DNA of 41,659 nucleotides from CBFDBF01 sp050293315 (GTDB lineage Bacteria; Pseudomonadota; Gammaproteobacteria; Chromatiales; Chromatiaceae). This document shows, in pieces, positions 24,747 through 33,327 of the stretch. The notes under the pieces are model-generated. The model ran no database searches and was not told where the DNA came from. It saw only the letters and a program-made list of their open reading frames with translations. Position 1 is the first letter of the stretch; each line of letters opens with the position of its first letter. The stretch covers positions 1 to 41,659 of the forward strand of contig JBNKMS010000020.1 in the NCBI GenBank assembly GCA_050293315.1. The letters run 5' to 3'. Both the position numbers and the translations under genes were made by a program.

Positions 24747-25376
24747 GTGATTAAAGAAATAGTTGAAATTAAGGGAACACAAAGTCGTTTCAGCATTTTT
24801 GACGGAAACGATGCAAGAAAAATATTCACGATATTTAATGCAGCGAGTGATGGATCATTAGCTTTTCATAGTTACTCCTCGGGCAAAATGATTGGAGAAC
24901 TAAATTCTGACAGTGTTGAAGATGGCCAAACATTTAAATTATCCGACGCTGAAATGCGAGAATTTAGTTTGCACAAAATCAATTTTCACCGAACTGGTAC
25001 TGTAACCAGAAAAGATAATATGGGAGAAAGATCCCACGATGATTTCTGCTCAATAAATTATAAAGAAATCAAAGATGCAGTTACACTATTTGTATTTCAA
25101 CCAACACACCTAGACAGATATCCAGTAATTAACGACAACAAAGAATATCTTGATTTAATTCAGAATAATCTTGAATACTTGCCGCCTAATATTCAATTCA
25201 TCTTAGCTAAAAGTAATTACGATATTATAAATGACTTCAATCATTGCAGAGACAGTATATTTTTTGTAAATGATATGATCCTGAGGAAATTTGATCTTAA
25301 CTTATGCATAAACGTCAGAAGGCATTCCACTGGGAAATACCCAAGCCATGAGGTGATTGCATCAGTTATGTATTAG
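24747..25376 (+). CDS. Hypothetical protein, AT-rich orphan
   Basis: I do not recognise this 209-residue protein. It starts with GTG behind a GAGAG, has no signal peptide or membrane segment, and is rich in Asn, Asp, Ile and Lys with several Phe and His. The N-terminal half (IKEIVEIKGTQSRFSIFDGNDARKI split by short strands) looks beta-rich; the C-terminal half contains two likely helices. Base composition and codon use are far more AT-rich than the neighbouring gdh and der genes, which suggests horizontal acquisition. It sits alone between them, followed by a palindromic repeat at 25411-25433. It may be a phage- or defence-related gene, but nothing in the sequence shows that. Confidence 0.65.
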   Translation: MIKEIVEIKGTQSRFSIFDGNDARKIFTIFNAASDGSLAFHSYSSGKMIGELNSDSVEDGQTFKLSDAEMREFSLHKINFHRTGTVTRKDNMGERSHDDFCSINYKEIKDAVTLFVFQPTHLDRYPVINDNKEYLDLIQNNLEYLPPNIQFILAKSNYDIINDFNHCRDSIFFVNDMILRKFDLNLCINVRRHSTGKYPSHEVIASVMY

Positions 25377-25410
25377 AAAAGAACCGTAGGGCATTGCATT
25401 GAACAACTGG

Positions 25411-25433
25411 ATCTCGCGATCAAGTCGCGGGAT
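25411..25433. repeat. Palindromic repeat of the atcccgcg family, copy 1
   Basis: Arms atctcgcga and tcgcgggat pair with one wobble around a 5-base loop. The reverse complement closely matches the unit at 41334-41356, including the flanking gtc and cca. It lies between the convergent orphan gene and der, where it could also serve as a terminator. Confidence 0.75.
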
Positions 25434-25459
25434 GACGATGTTGTCTCGAGGAGAGAATG

Positions 25460-26854
25460 TTATTTCTTTCTCTTTACAAACTTCTTCAGCCGCTGGCGCT
25501 TCTGCACCTGCCGCTTGGTCAGCTTGTTTTTGCGTCCGGCATATGGATTTTCACCCGATTGGAACCGGATCTGTAGTGGGGTGCCGGCCAGATCCAGCGC
25601 CTTACGATAGCGCCCTATGAGGTAACGTCTATATGGATCGGGCACCGCTTCGGCCTGGGTCCCGTGGATGATTATCAGTGGTGGATTACGCCCACCCTGA
25701 TGGGCATAACGCAGCTTGATGCGACGACCCCTGACCAGCGGTGGTTGGTGCTCCTGCACCGCCTGCTCCAAGATACGTGTAAGTTCAGGCGTGGCCAATT
25801 TACGCGTGGCATTGGTATAGGCAGCATCTACAGCCTGATATAGTTCTCCCACGCCGGAACCGTGCAGAGCAGAGATAAATCGCTTCTCAGCAAAATCGAG
25901 AAACATGAGGCGACGCCCCAGCTCCTTTTTGAACCACTCGCGCTGCCCCTGTTCCAGGCCATCCCATTTATTTACCACAACCACCAGGGCACGACCGCTC
26001 TCCAAAATATGGCCTGCCAAAGTTGCATCCTGCTCCCCCACCTCTTGTTGCGCATCCAGCACCAGTAGTACCACGTTGGCCTGCTCTATGGCCTGCAGTG
26101 TCTTGATGACGCTGTATTTCTCAATTACATCCTTGACCCGTGCCCGCCGTCTCACTCCGGCGGTATCGATCAGGGTATAGGGACGGTCGTCCCGAGTGAA
26201 GGGGATAAAGATACTGTCTCTGGTGGTACCTGGCTGGTCAAAGGCGATTACCCTCTCCTCTCCCAGCATTCGGTTGACCAGGGTGGACTTGCCCACATTG
26301 GGCCGCCCGACAACTGCTATATGAACACCTCGGTCTGCCTCATCAGTAACACTCTCCTGCGGCTCTGGCAGGGTCTCCAAAACCCTGTTGATCAACCCCT
26401 CAACCCCGTGACCGTGTACTGCGGCAATTGCCACCGGCTCGCCCAGGGCAAGTGCGTGAAACTCAACCGCTGCCATCTCCCGATCAAGATTCTCGCTCTT
26501 ATTGGCCACCGCTGTGACCGGCTTGCCGCTACGCCGCAGCCGCTCTGCTATCTGTTCATCGGCACCGCCGCACCCCTCCTTCGCATCCAGCAGGAACAGG
26601 ATATGATCGGCCTCACCTATAGCACTCTCGATCTGCTGCTCCATCAACAGATTGACCCCATCGCTCTCACCGCTAATACCACCGGTGTCTACTACCAGAT
26701 AACGCTGCTTGCCGAGCCTGCCAACACCGTACTGACGGTCGCGCGTCAACCCCGGTTGGTCGGCCACCAGCGCGTCCCGGCTACGGGTCAGCCGGTTGAA
26801 CAGAGTAGATTTACCTACATTGGGGCGCCCCACAAGGGCGATAACAGGAAGCAC
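25460..26854 (-). CDS. der: Ribosome assembly GTPase Der (EngA)
   Basis: Der is a double-GTPase needed for 50S subunit maturation. The 464 residues contain two G domains, each with GRPNVGKST (first at 9-17) and DTGG or DTAG motifs, followed by a KH-like domain and a basic C-terminus (RQRLKKFVKRKK). The second domain has a normal NKWD (G4) motif, while the first reads NKSE (118-121) instead of NKxD, which may weaken guanine selectivity there. It is the last gene of the hisS-yfgM-bamB-der group; bamB ends 39 bases upstream. Confidence 0.97.
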   Translation of the reverse strand: MLPVIALVGRPNVGKSTLFNRLTRSRDALVADQPGLTRDRQYGVGRLGKQRYLVVDTGGISGESDGVNLLMEQQIESAIGEADHILFLLDAKEGCGGADEQIAERLRRSGKPVTAVANKSENLDREMAAVEFHALALGEPVAIAAVHGHGVEGLINRVLETLPEPQESVTDEADRGVHIAVVGRPNVGKSTLVNRMLGEERVIAFDQPGTTRDSIFIPFTRDDRPYTLIDTAGVRRRARVKDVIEKYSVIKTLQAIEQANVVLLVLDAQQEVGEQDATLAGHILESGRALVVVVNKWDGLEQGQREWFKKELGRRLMFLDFAEKRFISALHGSGVGELYQAVDAAYTNATRKLATPELTRILEQAVQEHQPPLVRGRRIKLRYAHQGGRNPPLIIIHGTQAEAVPDPYRRYLIGRYRKALDLAGTPLQIRFQSGENPYAGRKNKLTKRQVQKRQRLKKFVKRKK

Positions 26855-26893
26855 AAGATGGGTTCCTATGGATAACGCTATATCCTCACAACA

Positions 26894-28066
26894 TTACATA
26901 CCTGATAGCGAAATGGCGGCCAGACTCCCGCCTTCACCAAGCACGTAGGCCACTCCATTTACAACCACTGGTGGCGTAGATATGGGATCACTACCGACCC
27001 TGGTACGACCAACAATATCCCCATCCTCTGCCGACAATATATGGACATAGCCTTCGTAATCGCCGACCAGAAGATAGCGTCCTAAAGGTATCGGCGCGGT
27101 CAATCTCCTGCCATGCATCTTGTTCTGTTGCCACAGAGAGGCACCACTGCTTGGATCAATGCCCCACACAGTATCGCCCTCGTCAGTTACATAGAGCTGT
27201 TTTCCATCAGCCCCAAGTCCAGCATAGGAGGATAGTGGTCGCCGCCATAGGACTTCACCACTGTCCACGGCTACTGCCGCCATATCTCCCTGGAAAGTGG
27301 TCACATATGCAACTCCATCGACCACCTTGGGATCACCATTGATATCCACCATACGCTCCAGTTCTGAACGCCCACTAGGCATGGAGATAGTCGACTCCCA
27401 AAGAGGATTGCCGCTGACTATCTCAAACGCGGCCATCCTGCCGCTGGCGAAACCACATATAACTGTCGATCCGGCGATAACAGGAGAGCTGCTGCCGTGC
27501 AGAGTCAACACCGGAGATGTGCGGTCGTAGAGCCAAATGTTATTGCCGTCACTGGCCTGGAAGGCAAACAACTTGCCATCGATAGTGTGTACTACCGCCA
27601 CGCCCTGATCCGCCTTGGGCACAGACAGCACCTCACTGCTAACCTTAACCTGCCATCTCTTGGCACCGCCGTTTATATCCAGGGCCAGCAGCTCGCCATC
27701 GCTACTGCCTACCATAACCAGGCCACTGCCCGCACCCGGACCACCAGAGATATTCAGATCTGTGTTGACGCTCCATAGGGTACCGCCATTACTGGCACTG
27801 AGCGCCCTGACCGCGCCTCCGCGATCTGCTACAAATACCTTGCCCTGGTAGACAAACGGGACCAACTTGACCCGCTCGTCGTCACCCCCACCTACCGATC
27901 TGCTCCAAAGCTTGTGCAGGGAGACCTTGCTATCAAAATCGACCAACTCCGCTGGTGGCTCCTCTTTCGGTCCATCGTCGAACCAGTTAAATGGGTTCAT
28001 TGAACTACAACCAAACAGCAGCATGGACAAAACCACAACGGTCGATTTCTGGATTATATATTTCAT
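26894..28066 (-). CDS. bamB: Outer-membrane assembly lipoprotein BamB
   Basis: BamB is the beta-propeller lipoprotein of the BAM complex that inserts outer-membrane proteins. The 390 residues begin with a lipoprotein signal ending in LLFGC (lipidated Cys20) and continue as repeats of the PQQ type (for example GGTLWSVNTD, NGGAKRWQVK, SGEVLWRRPL, SGASLWQQNK), each a propeller blade. Length is normal. It overlaps yfgM by four bases, and this gene order is the standard gammaproteobacterial one. Confidence 0.96.
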   Translation of the reverse strand: MKYIIQKSTVVVLSMLLFGCSSMNPFNWFDDGPKEEPPAELVDFDSKVSLHKLWSRSVGGGDDERVKLVPFVYQGKVFVADRGGAVRALSASNGGTLWSVNTDLNISGGPGAGSGLVMVGSSDGELLALDINGGAKRWQVKVSSEVLSVPKADQGVAVVHTIDGKLFAFQASDGNNIWLYDRTSPVLTLHGSSSPVIAGSTVICGFASGRMAAFEIVSGNPLWESTISMPSGRSELERMVDINGDPKVVDGVAYVTTFQGDMAAVAVDSGEVLWRRPLSSYAGLGADGKQLYVTDEGDTVWGIDPSSGASLWQQNKMHGRRLTAPIPLGRYLLVGDYEGYVHILSAEDGDIVGRTRVGSDPISTPPVVVNGVAYVLGEGGSLAAISLSGM

Positions 28067-28707
28067 GGGGTCACCGTTGCGGCTGTAAGATCATCAAGTT
28101 TCATAAGTACCAAATTGGCATCATTGACTCCCTTCTCAAGGGCCTCCTGGTAAGCCTTGCGGGCCGCTTCACTATCACCCTGCATACTGGCAAGATCGCC
28201 ATTCAGGGCGGCAATCTCACCAGCATAGTTATCATCGCCCGCTTGAGCCAAAACAGTTGCTGCCTTCTCTGTATCATTTATCTCCAGCAGTAGTCGCACT
28301 AGGCGCAGACGTGCAATCTGCTGTATCTCCGGCTCATCTGTGTTGGCGAGCAGCCACTCCAACTCCTCCTGGGCCCCACTATTGTCGCCCCGCTCCTGCT
28401 TAATCTTTGCCTTGTAGAGAGCGGCAAACAGGGTATAGCTGCTATCCGCGTGGTCTGTCGCCAGCAGCTCTGCCTGTTTCTCTACCGCATCATAATTACC
28501 CGCCTGCATAGCAAACTGCAGCTGGGCAAAACGGTGCGACGCCTGCTCTGCGATCTGCTGCTGGTGCAGCGACCACGCCTGCCACCCAAAGACAGCCCCC
28601 AGACCGATAACCACACCGATTATTACGGAGCGGCCATTCTCCTTCCACCACTTCTTAAGGGCCTCTACCTGTTCCTCTTCTGAAAGGTACTCACTCACGT
28701 CTAACAC
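28063..28707 (-). CDS. yfgM: YfgM-family membrane-anchored TPR protein
   Basis: YfgM is an ancillary SecYEG translocon component that works with the periplasmic chaperone PpiD. The 214 residues have a short cytosolic start typical of the family (EYLSEEEQVEALKKWWKENG), one membrane helix (about 27-45) and a periplasmic TPR region (about 50-205). It lies between hisS and bamB, overlapping the latter by four bases, as in other gammaproteobacteria. Confidence 0.93.
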   Translation of the reverse strand: MLDVSEYLSEEEQVEALKKWWKENGRSVIIGVVIGLGAVFGWQAWSLHQQQIAEQASHRFAQLQFAMQAGNYDAVEKQAELLATDHADSSYTLFAALYKAKIKQERGDNSGAQEELEWLLANTDEPEIQQIARLRLVRLLLEINDTEKAATVLAQAGDDNYAGEIAALNGDLASMQGDSEAARKAYQEALEKGVNDANLVLMKLDDLTAATVTP

Positions 28708-28769
28708 CTCTTTAATAATCTATAGTAATCGCGATACAGGCTAACTTGCGTATTCTATAACTATTTGTC

Positions 28770-30044
28770 TCAGTTCCACAGTTTATGTTGCAGAAATCCA
28801 GCCAGCTCGTTCAGCTTGACCTCTTGCTGCTCGTCCTGTGTACGCAGCGGCTTCACCCCGACGACAGCGCGCTGCAGTTCGTCCTCACCAACAATGAGTG
28901 CGTAGTGGGCATCGCTGCGGTCCGCCTTTTTGAATTGGCTCTTGAAGCTGCCGCCACCGCAGTTGACGATTAGCCGCAACCCCGGCAGCTCATCCCTCAG
29001 CTTCTCCGCTATAACCATTCCCTCTCTCTGCGGTGCATCTCCAACCAGCACCAGGTAGGCGTGTGGATCCGCATCATCAGGTGATATTCCGGCCTCTTCC
29101 AATAGTGAGACCAGCCGCTCCACCCCCATGGCAAAACCGATTGCCGGGGTGGCACGCCCCCCCAGCTGCTCTACCAGCCCATCATAACGACCGCCGGCAC
29201 AGACGGTGCCTTGCGCCCCCAGTCGATCGGTCACCCACTCGAATACGGTACGGGCATAATAATCCAACCCTCTTACCAGACAGGGGTTTACCACATACTC
29301 AACCCCGGCTGCGTCGAGCCCGGCACAAACAGCCTCAAAGTGAGAACGTGACTCTGCGCCCAGGTGATCCATCAGGGCCGGGGCAGCCGCAATAATCTCC
29401 TGCATCTGGGGATTCTTGGAATCCAGGATCCGCAGTGGATTGCTCTCCAGACGACGCAGGCTATCCTCGTCCAAATCATCCCTATGGGTATTGAGATAGG
29501 CAACCAGCTCCTGTCTGTAGGAGGCCCTCTCCTCACTGCTACCCAGGGTATTAATCTGTAGCTCAAGACCATCCAGTCCTAACACCTGCCAGATCCTCCG
29601 ACTGAGAAGAATGATCTCCGTATCTACATCCGGGCCCTCCATTCCATAGGCCTCAACCCCAATCTGATGAAACTGACGAAACCGCCCCTGCTGTGGGCGC
29701 TCATGCCGAAACATCGGTCCTTGATACCACAGCCGCTGCTGCTGATTATGAAACAGGCCGTTCTCAATCCCGGCACGCACACATCCTGCGGTTCCCTCCG
29801 GCCGCAGGGTCAGGCTATCGCCATTGCGGTCCTCGAAGGTGTACATCTCCTTCTCCACAATATCGGTAACTTCACCGATAGAGCGCTTAAACAGCTCCGT
29901 CATCTCCAACAGAGGCATGCGAATCTCACGGTAACCGTATTGTTCGAGGGTGCTTTTTACCCGTCCCTGCAGCAGCTGCCAAAGGGGGGTCTGCTCCGGC
30001 AGAATGTCGCGCATACCACGGATGGCCTGGATATTTTTTGCCAT
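28770..30044 (-). CDS. hisS: Histidyl-tRNA synthetase
   Basis: HisS charges tRNA-His. The 424 residues show the class II start IQAIRGMRDILPEQTPLW, motif 2 (TLRPEGTAGCVRA and WYQGPMFRHERPQQGRFRQFHQIGVE), the histidine-binding LVRGLDYYARTVFEW and motif 3 (AIGFAMGVERL), then the anticodon-binding domain. Length is normal. It is followed by yfgM. In most gammaproteobacteria ispG precedes it; here a 306-base spacer without a gene does. Confidence 0.98.
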   Translation of the reverse strand: MAKNIQAIRGMRDILPEQTPLWQLLQGRVKSTLEQYGYREIRMPLLEMTELFKRSIGEVTDIVEKEMYTFEDRNGDSLTLRPEGTAGCVRAGIENGLFHNQQQRLWYQGPMFRHERPQQGRFRQFHQIGVEAYGMEGPDVDTEIILLSRRIWQVLGLDGLELQINTLGSSEERASYRQELVAYLNTHRDDLDEDSLRRLESNPLRILDSKNPQMQEIIAAAPALMDHLGAESRSHFEAVCAGLDAAGVEYVVNPCLVRGLDYYARTVFEWVTDRLGAQGTVCAGGRYDGLVEQLGGRATPAIGFAMGVERLVSLLEEAGISPDDADPHAYLVLVGDAPQREGMVIAEKLRDELPGLRLIVNCGGGSFKSQFKKADRSDAHYALIVGEDELQRAVVGVKPLRTQDEQQEVKLNELAGFLQHKLWN

Positions 30045-30350
30045 GGAACTGTTCGATCTATTTATAAAGACGGCCGACTATTGTCTTAGATATTTACTGG
30101 AAAACGCCAGTTTAGTGCATGGACACACTGTTTGCTATTCAAAATGCAATATTTACGCTGGGGGTATCATCCAGCCACCCCTGCCACGGAGGAGGTTCAA
30201 TGGTTAGGTAGGGGGAGGCAACTGGTAACAACAGTCAATATGCAGGCTAGATGACGAAGCCGCATGGAGTGAGATTATTATGCAGCTATAGGACTCCGCC
30301 TCCCCACACCGTGAGAAAGCGGAACCTATTGAAATACAAGCCCTGTAACC
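30045..30350. other. Gene-free spacer where ispG would be expected
   Basis: No credible reading frame, RNA gene or terminator is visible. It should hold the hisS promoter; a TATAAA within 20 bases of the hisS start is the best -10 candidate. The rest (about 30140-30350) looks like unrelated non-coding sequence; I found no recognisable remnant of ispG in it. Confidence 0.6.
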
Positions 30351-31346
30351 CTACCTGGCCTCTACCTGCTTAATAGTAAACTTGGCTACACTGCGCCTGG
30401 TATACGGCCCCATATCAAAGGGCCTACCGTTGACCATCATACTCACGGCCGGCACATTACCCACAATCACGCTGTACGGGGAGTCGCCGCGGAGTTTACG
30501 CCTATCGCCAGCGTTTAGTTCTCCCTTGAGGCGCACTTTACCCTGTGCGTCCATCACCTTGATCCATGATGTACCGGTGAATTCAAATACAACACTCCCG
30601 GCCGATACATCTACAACTGGACCGGGCGTGGCCGCAATTTGCGGCTCCTCTGCTGGTGTCGAATCTGCCTCAGGGGTTGGTTCAGAATCCTGCGCTGGCC
30701 CAGATGCCGGCTCCGGTTGCGAGTCGCCGCTCGCTGTCTCTGTTTTCACCTCTGCCTTGGTCGCCGCCGGCTCCGCCACCTTGTCATCACTCTTGCCTTC
30801 CGGCTGCAGGAATGGCTCCAGTAGGGCCTGTTGTTGCTCGGCCGTATCGCTTTCATTGGAGACGGCTGAGATAACCGGCGATACTGACTCGATTGTATCG
30901 ACGATTTGACGTCCCGCCTCCCGCAGATAACCACGCCACCAGAGCACAACCGCAGCTACCAGCAGTAGCACAATGACCCAGGTAGTCAGCCTCACCACCC
31001 CGTGCTCAGTGGATATCTTGGTATCAGTGGAAGGGGGTTTGCCGATCAACTTGGCCGGCTCCCCACTGTCCGGATTTACAGCCCAGTAAGCTGCCAGAAT
31101 CTCATCCTCTGGCTCCCCAAGTATGCGGGCATAATTACGTAGATAGCCGCGTACAAAAACCGAAGCAGGTAACCTGTCGTAGGCATCCTCCTCCAGGGCC
31201 TGTAACTGTGCTATCCCCAGATGCAGCCTGGCGGCCACTCTAGTTATGTCCAAACGCTGTTGTTCTCTTATACTGCGCAGCCTTTTCCCCGGGCCGTCTA
31301 TATCTAGTTTGTCGCTCCCTGACTCATAAATGCCAGGAATATTCAT
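30351..31346 (-). CDS. rodZ: Cell-shape protein RodZ
   Basis: RodZ anchors MreB filaments to the membrane and controls rod shape. The 331 residues contain an N-terminal cytosolic helix-turn-helix domain (about 20-88, with GKRLRSIREQQRLDITRVA), one membrane helix (about 120-137), a Pro/Glu/Ala-rich periplasmic linker (about 170-245), and a C-terminal beta domain (VFEFTGTSWIKVMDAQGKV). It follows pilW by two bases in the rlmN-pilW-rodZ operon. The linker is low complexity, which gives several false reading frames on the other strand. Confidence 0.93.
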   Translation of the reverse strand: MNIPGIYESGSDKLDIDGPGKRLRSIREQQRLDITRVAARLHLGIAQLQALEEDAYDRLPASVFVRGYLRNYARILGEPEDEILAAYWAVNPDSGEPAKLIGKPPSTDTKISTEHGVVRLTTWVIVLLLVAAVVLWWRGYLREAGRQIVDTIESVSPVISAVSNESDTAEQQQALLEPFLQPEGKSDDKVAEPAATKAEVKTETASGDSQPEPASGPAQDSEPTPEADSTPAEEPQIAATPGPVVDVSAGSVVFEFTGTSWIKVMDAQGKVRLKGELNAGDRRKLRGDSPYSVIVGNVPAVSMMVNGRPFDMGPYTRRSVAKFTIKQVEAR

Positions 31347-31348
31347 TG

Positions 31349-32134
31349 CTATTGTGACTCCCGTAGTAACTTTATCTCAGGTGAATCTGGAAATTTTCCA
31401 CGTAGCAACAATACGTAACTAGCCTCTGCATCCTTGTTACCAAGAGTGCGTTCGGTTTGTATCGCCAACCAAAGAGAAGCAGGAGTGTGGCCAACTATCT
31501 GGTGAAAGCGTTGTAGATACGCTTTGGTTGAGAGCGGCTCTCCTGCATCATAGGTCAGTTGTGCCATATTGATAAGCGCCAGTGGAATTCTATCATTGCG
31601 CTGCAGGGCGCGTCGGTAGTACTCCTCTGCCTTGGCCTTATTACCACTTCTCTGCGCACAAGTCCCGGCGTTGGTAAGCGCCACCTCCGGGGTGCGATAG
31701 AGCGGATTTTCCAGTGCTATACGGTACTGCTCATCAGCCTCTTCATAATTCTTTTGCGCACAGAGAAAGGCGCCATAGCCATTGCGAGTATCAGGGTCTC
31801 GAGGCTGTATACGGATGGCCCGCTGAAAATGATCTCTGGCGAATTTATTCTCTCCCAGACGCTCATAGATAGATGCGAGGACATAGTGGGCATTGCCATT
31901 ATTCGGCTCAATGGCAATACCTTTTTTAATCTTCTGCAGTGCTGTGCCGTAATCACCAGCACGCATATAGGCCACTGCCAGTTTGATGTAGACATCTGCC
32001 TTACCACTCCCGGAGTCTCCACTCCCCAGTCCGCCAAGATCATCCTGCACCCCACCCTGCTGGCATGCCGATAATGCAAAAAGAAGGATCAGTGCAAACA
32101 GCACAAATCTTGGTTTTCTCATATCACTACCCAC
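31349..32134 (-). CDS. pilW: Type IV pilus biogenesis/stability lipoprotein PilW (PilF)
   Basis: PilW/PilF is an outer-membrane lipoprotein with TPR repeats that helps the PilQ secretin assemble. The 261 residues have a lipobox (FALSAC, Cys24) and about six TPR motifs, such as YIKLAVAYMRAGDYGTALQ and AHYVLASIYERLGENKFARD. The GTG at 32134 is the chosen start because GGAGG lies nine bases ahead, inside the end of rlmN; an ATG four codons later has no good site. It sits between rlmN and rodZ, the usual order. Confidence 0.93.
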   Translation of the reverse strand: MGSDMRKPRFVLFALILLFALSACQQGGVQDDLGGLGSGDSGSGKADVYIKLAVAYMRAGDYGTALQKIKKGIAIEPNNGNAHYVLASIYERLGENKFARDHFQRAIRIQPRDPDTRNGYGAFLCAQKNYEEADEQYRIALENPLYRTPEVALTNAGTCAQRSGNKAKAEEYYRRALQRNDRIPLALINMAQLTYDAGEPLSTKAYLQRFHQIVGHTPASLWLAIQTERTLGNKDAEASYVLLLRGKFPDSPEIKLLRESQ

Positions 32135-32136
32135 TG

Positions 32137-33216
32137 TTAAAAACCTCCTGCCACTCTACTCTCCATTTGCCGGCCGGTTCTGTCATCCACTTTGCCAACC
32201 AGCTGCCCACAAGCGGCATCAATATCATCACCTCTGGTCTTGCGGGTGATGGCAATTAACCCCGCTCTCTTCAGGCGGTGACGAAAAGCCTCAATCCGTT
32301 CTGGAGCAGAACTACTATAGCCTGACCCTGGAAAGGCATTGAACGGGATCAAATTGACCTTGGAGGGAACCCCCTCCAGCAGGCGAATCAACTCCCTGGC
32401 ATGCCGATCACTATCGTTGATGCCATCCAGCATTACATACTCCCAGGTGATCTTACGCCGTTTGTCGCCTTTTATGAAATCGCGGCATGCCGGAATCAAC
32501 TCTTCCAGAGGATATTTTCGATTGATCGGGACCAATTGGTCACGCAGCTCATTGTTCGCTGCATGCAGAGAAACGGCCAGACTGACGCTACTATGCTGCT
32601 TCAACTCACGCAGGGCGGGGACGATTCCGGCGGTACTCACAGTTACCCTATGCTGGGAGAGGCCGTAGGCCAGATCATCCTGCATGATATTTGTTGCCGT
32701 TACCACTGCAGCGAGGTTGGCCAGCGGTTCACCCATACCCATCAGTACGACATTGGTGGGTGGGCTCTCCAGTTCACGCTGTGCAATCCATAGTTGGCCG
32801 ATGATCTCGGCCACGCTTAGATTGCGGTTGAAGCCCTGCCTGGCGGTAGAGCAGAAACTGCAGTCGAGGGCGCACCCGACCTGGGAAGAGATACAGAGGG
32901 TGCCGCGGGTGCCATCCGGGATATATACCGTTTCTATATGGTTACCACACTCCAGCTCCAGTAACCACTTGCGCGTACCATCAACAGACGGCTGCTCCAG
33001 GACGACCTGCGGCGCCCGCACTACGGCTACCGCCTGCAGCTGCGCGCGCAGCTCTTTGCCAAGATCGGTCATCTTGGCAAAATCTGTCACCCCGTGTTTG
33101 TGGATCCACTTCAGTACCTGCCGAGCGTGGAATACCTTATGCCCCCACTGTTGAAACAGGGACTCTATACCGACCCGATCCAACTCGAGTAGGTTGATTT
33201 TCTCCTCGGTAGCCAC
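32137..33216 (-). CDS. rlmN: Dual-specificity 23S rRNA/tRNA adenine-C2 methyltransferase RlmN
   Basis: RlmN is a radical-SAM enzyme that methylates A2503 of 23S rRNA and A37 of some tRNAs. The 359 residues carry the Fe-S motif CALDCSFC (Cys115, 119, 122) and the resolving cysteine near residue 336 in DDIDAACGQL. GEPLAN binds SAM and GDDIDAACGQ is typical of RlmN rather than Cfr. It starts with GTG behind a GAGAGG. It is the first gene of rlmN-pilW-rodZ. An ndk gene, often upstream, is not present. Confidence 0.97.
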   Translation of the reverse strand: MATEEKINLLELDRVGIESLFQQWGHKVFHARQVLKWIHKHGVTDFAKMTDLGKELRAQLQAVAVVRAPQVVLEQPSVDGTRKWLLELECGNHIETVYIPDGTRGTLCISSQVGCALDCSFCSTARQGFNRNLSVAEIIGQLWIAQRELESPPTNVVLMGMGEPLANLAAVVTATNIMQDDLAYGLSQHRVTVSTAGIVPALRELKQHSSVSLAVSLHAANNELRDQLVPINRKYPLEELIPACRDFIKGDKRRKITWEYVMLDGINDSDRHARELIRLLEGVPSKVNLIPFNAFPGSGYSSSAPERIEAFRHRLKRAGLIAITRKTRGDDIDAACGQLVGKVDDRTGRQMESRVAGGF

Positions 33217-33327
33217 CGTCAGCTCGACCTCTCAGGCAAACCCTATAGCAGCAGAATCTGGTTTCTGCTTGCAAATCCGTAGCTTAGCCTGAATTGCCGA
33301 GAAAAATCAAGGAGTAAGGCAGCGCAA

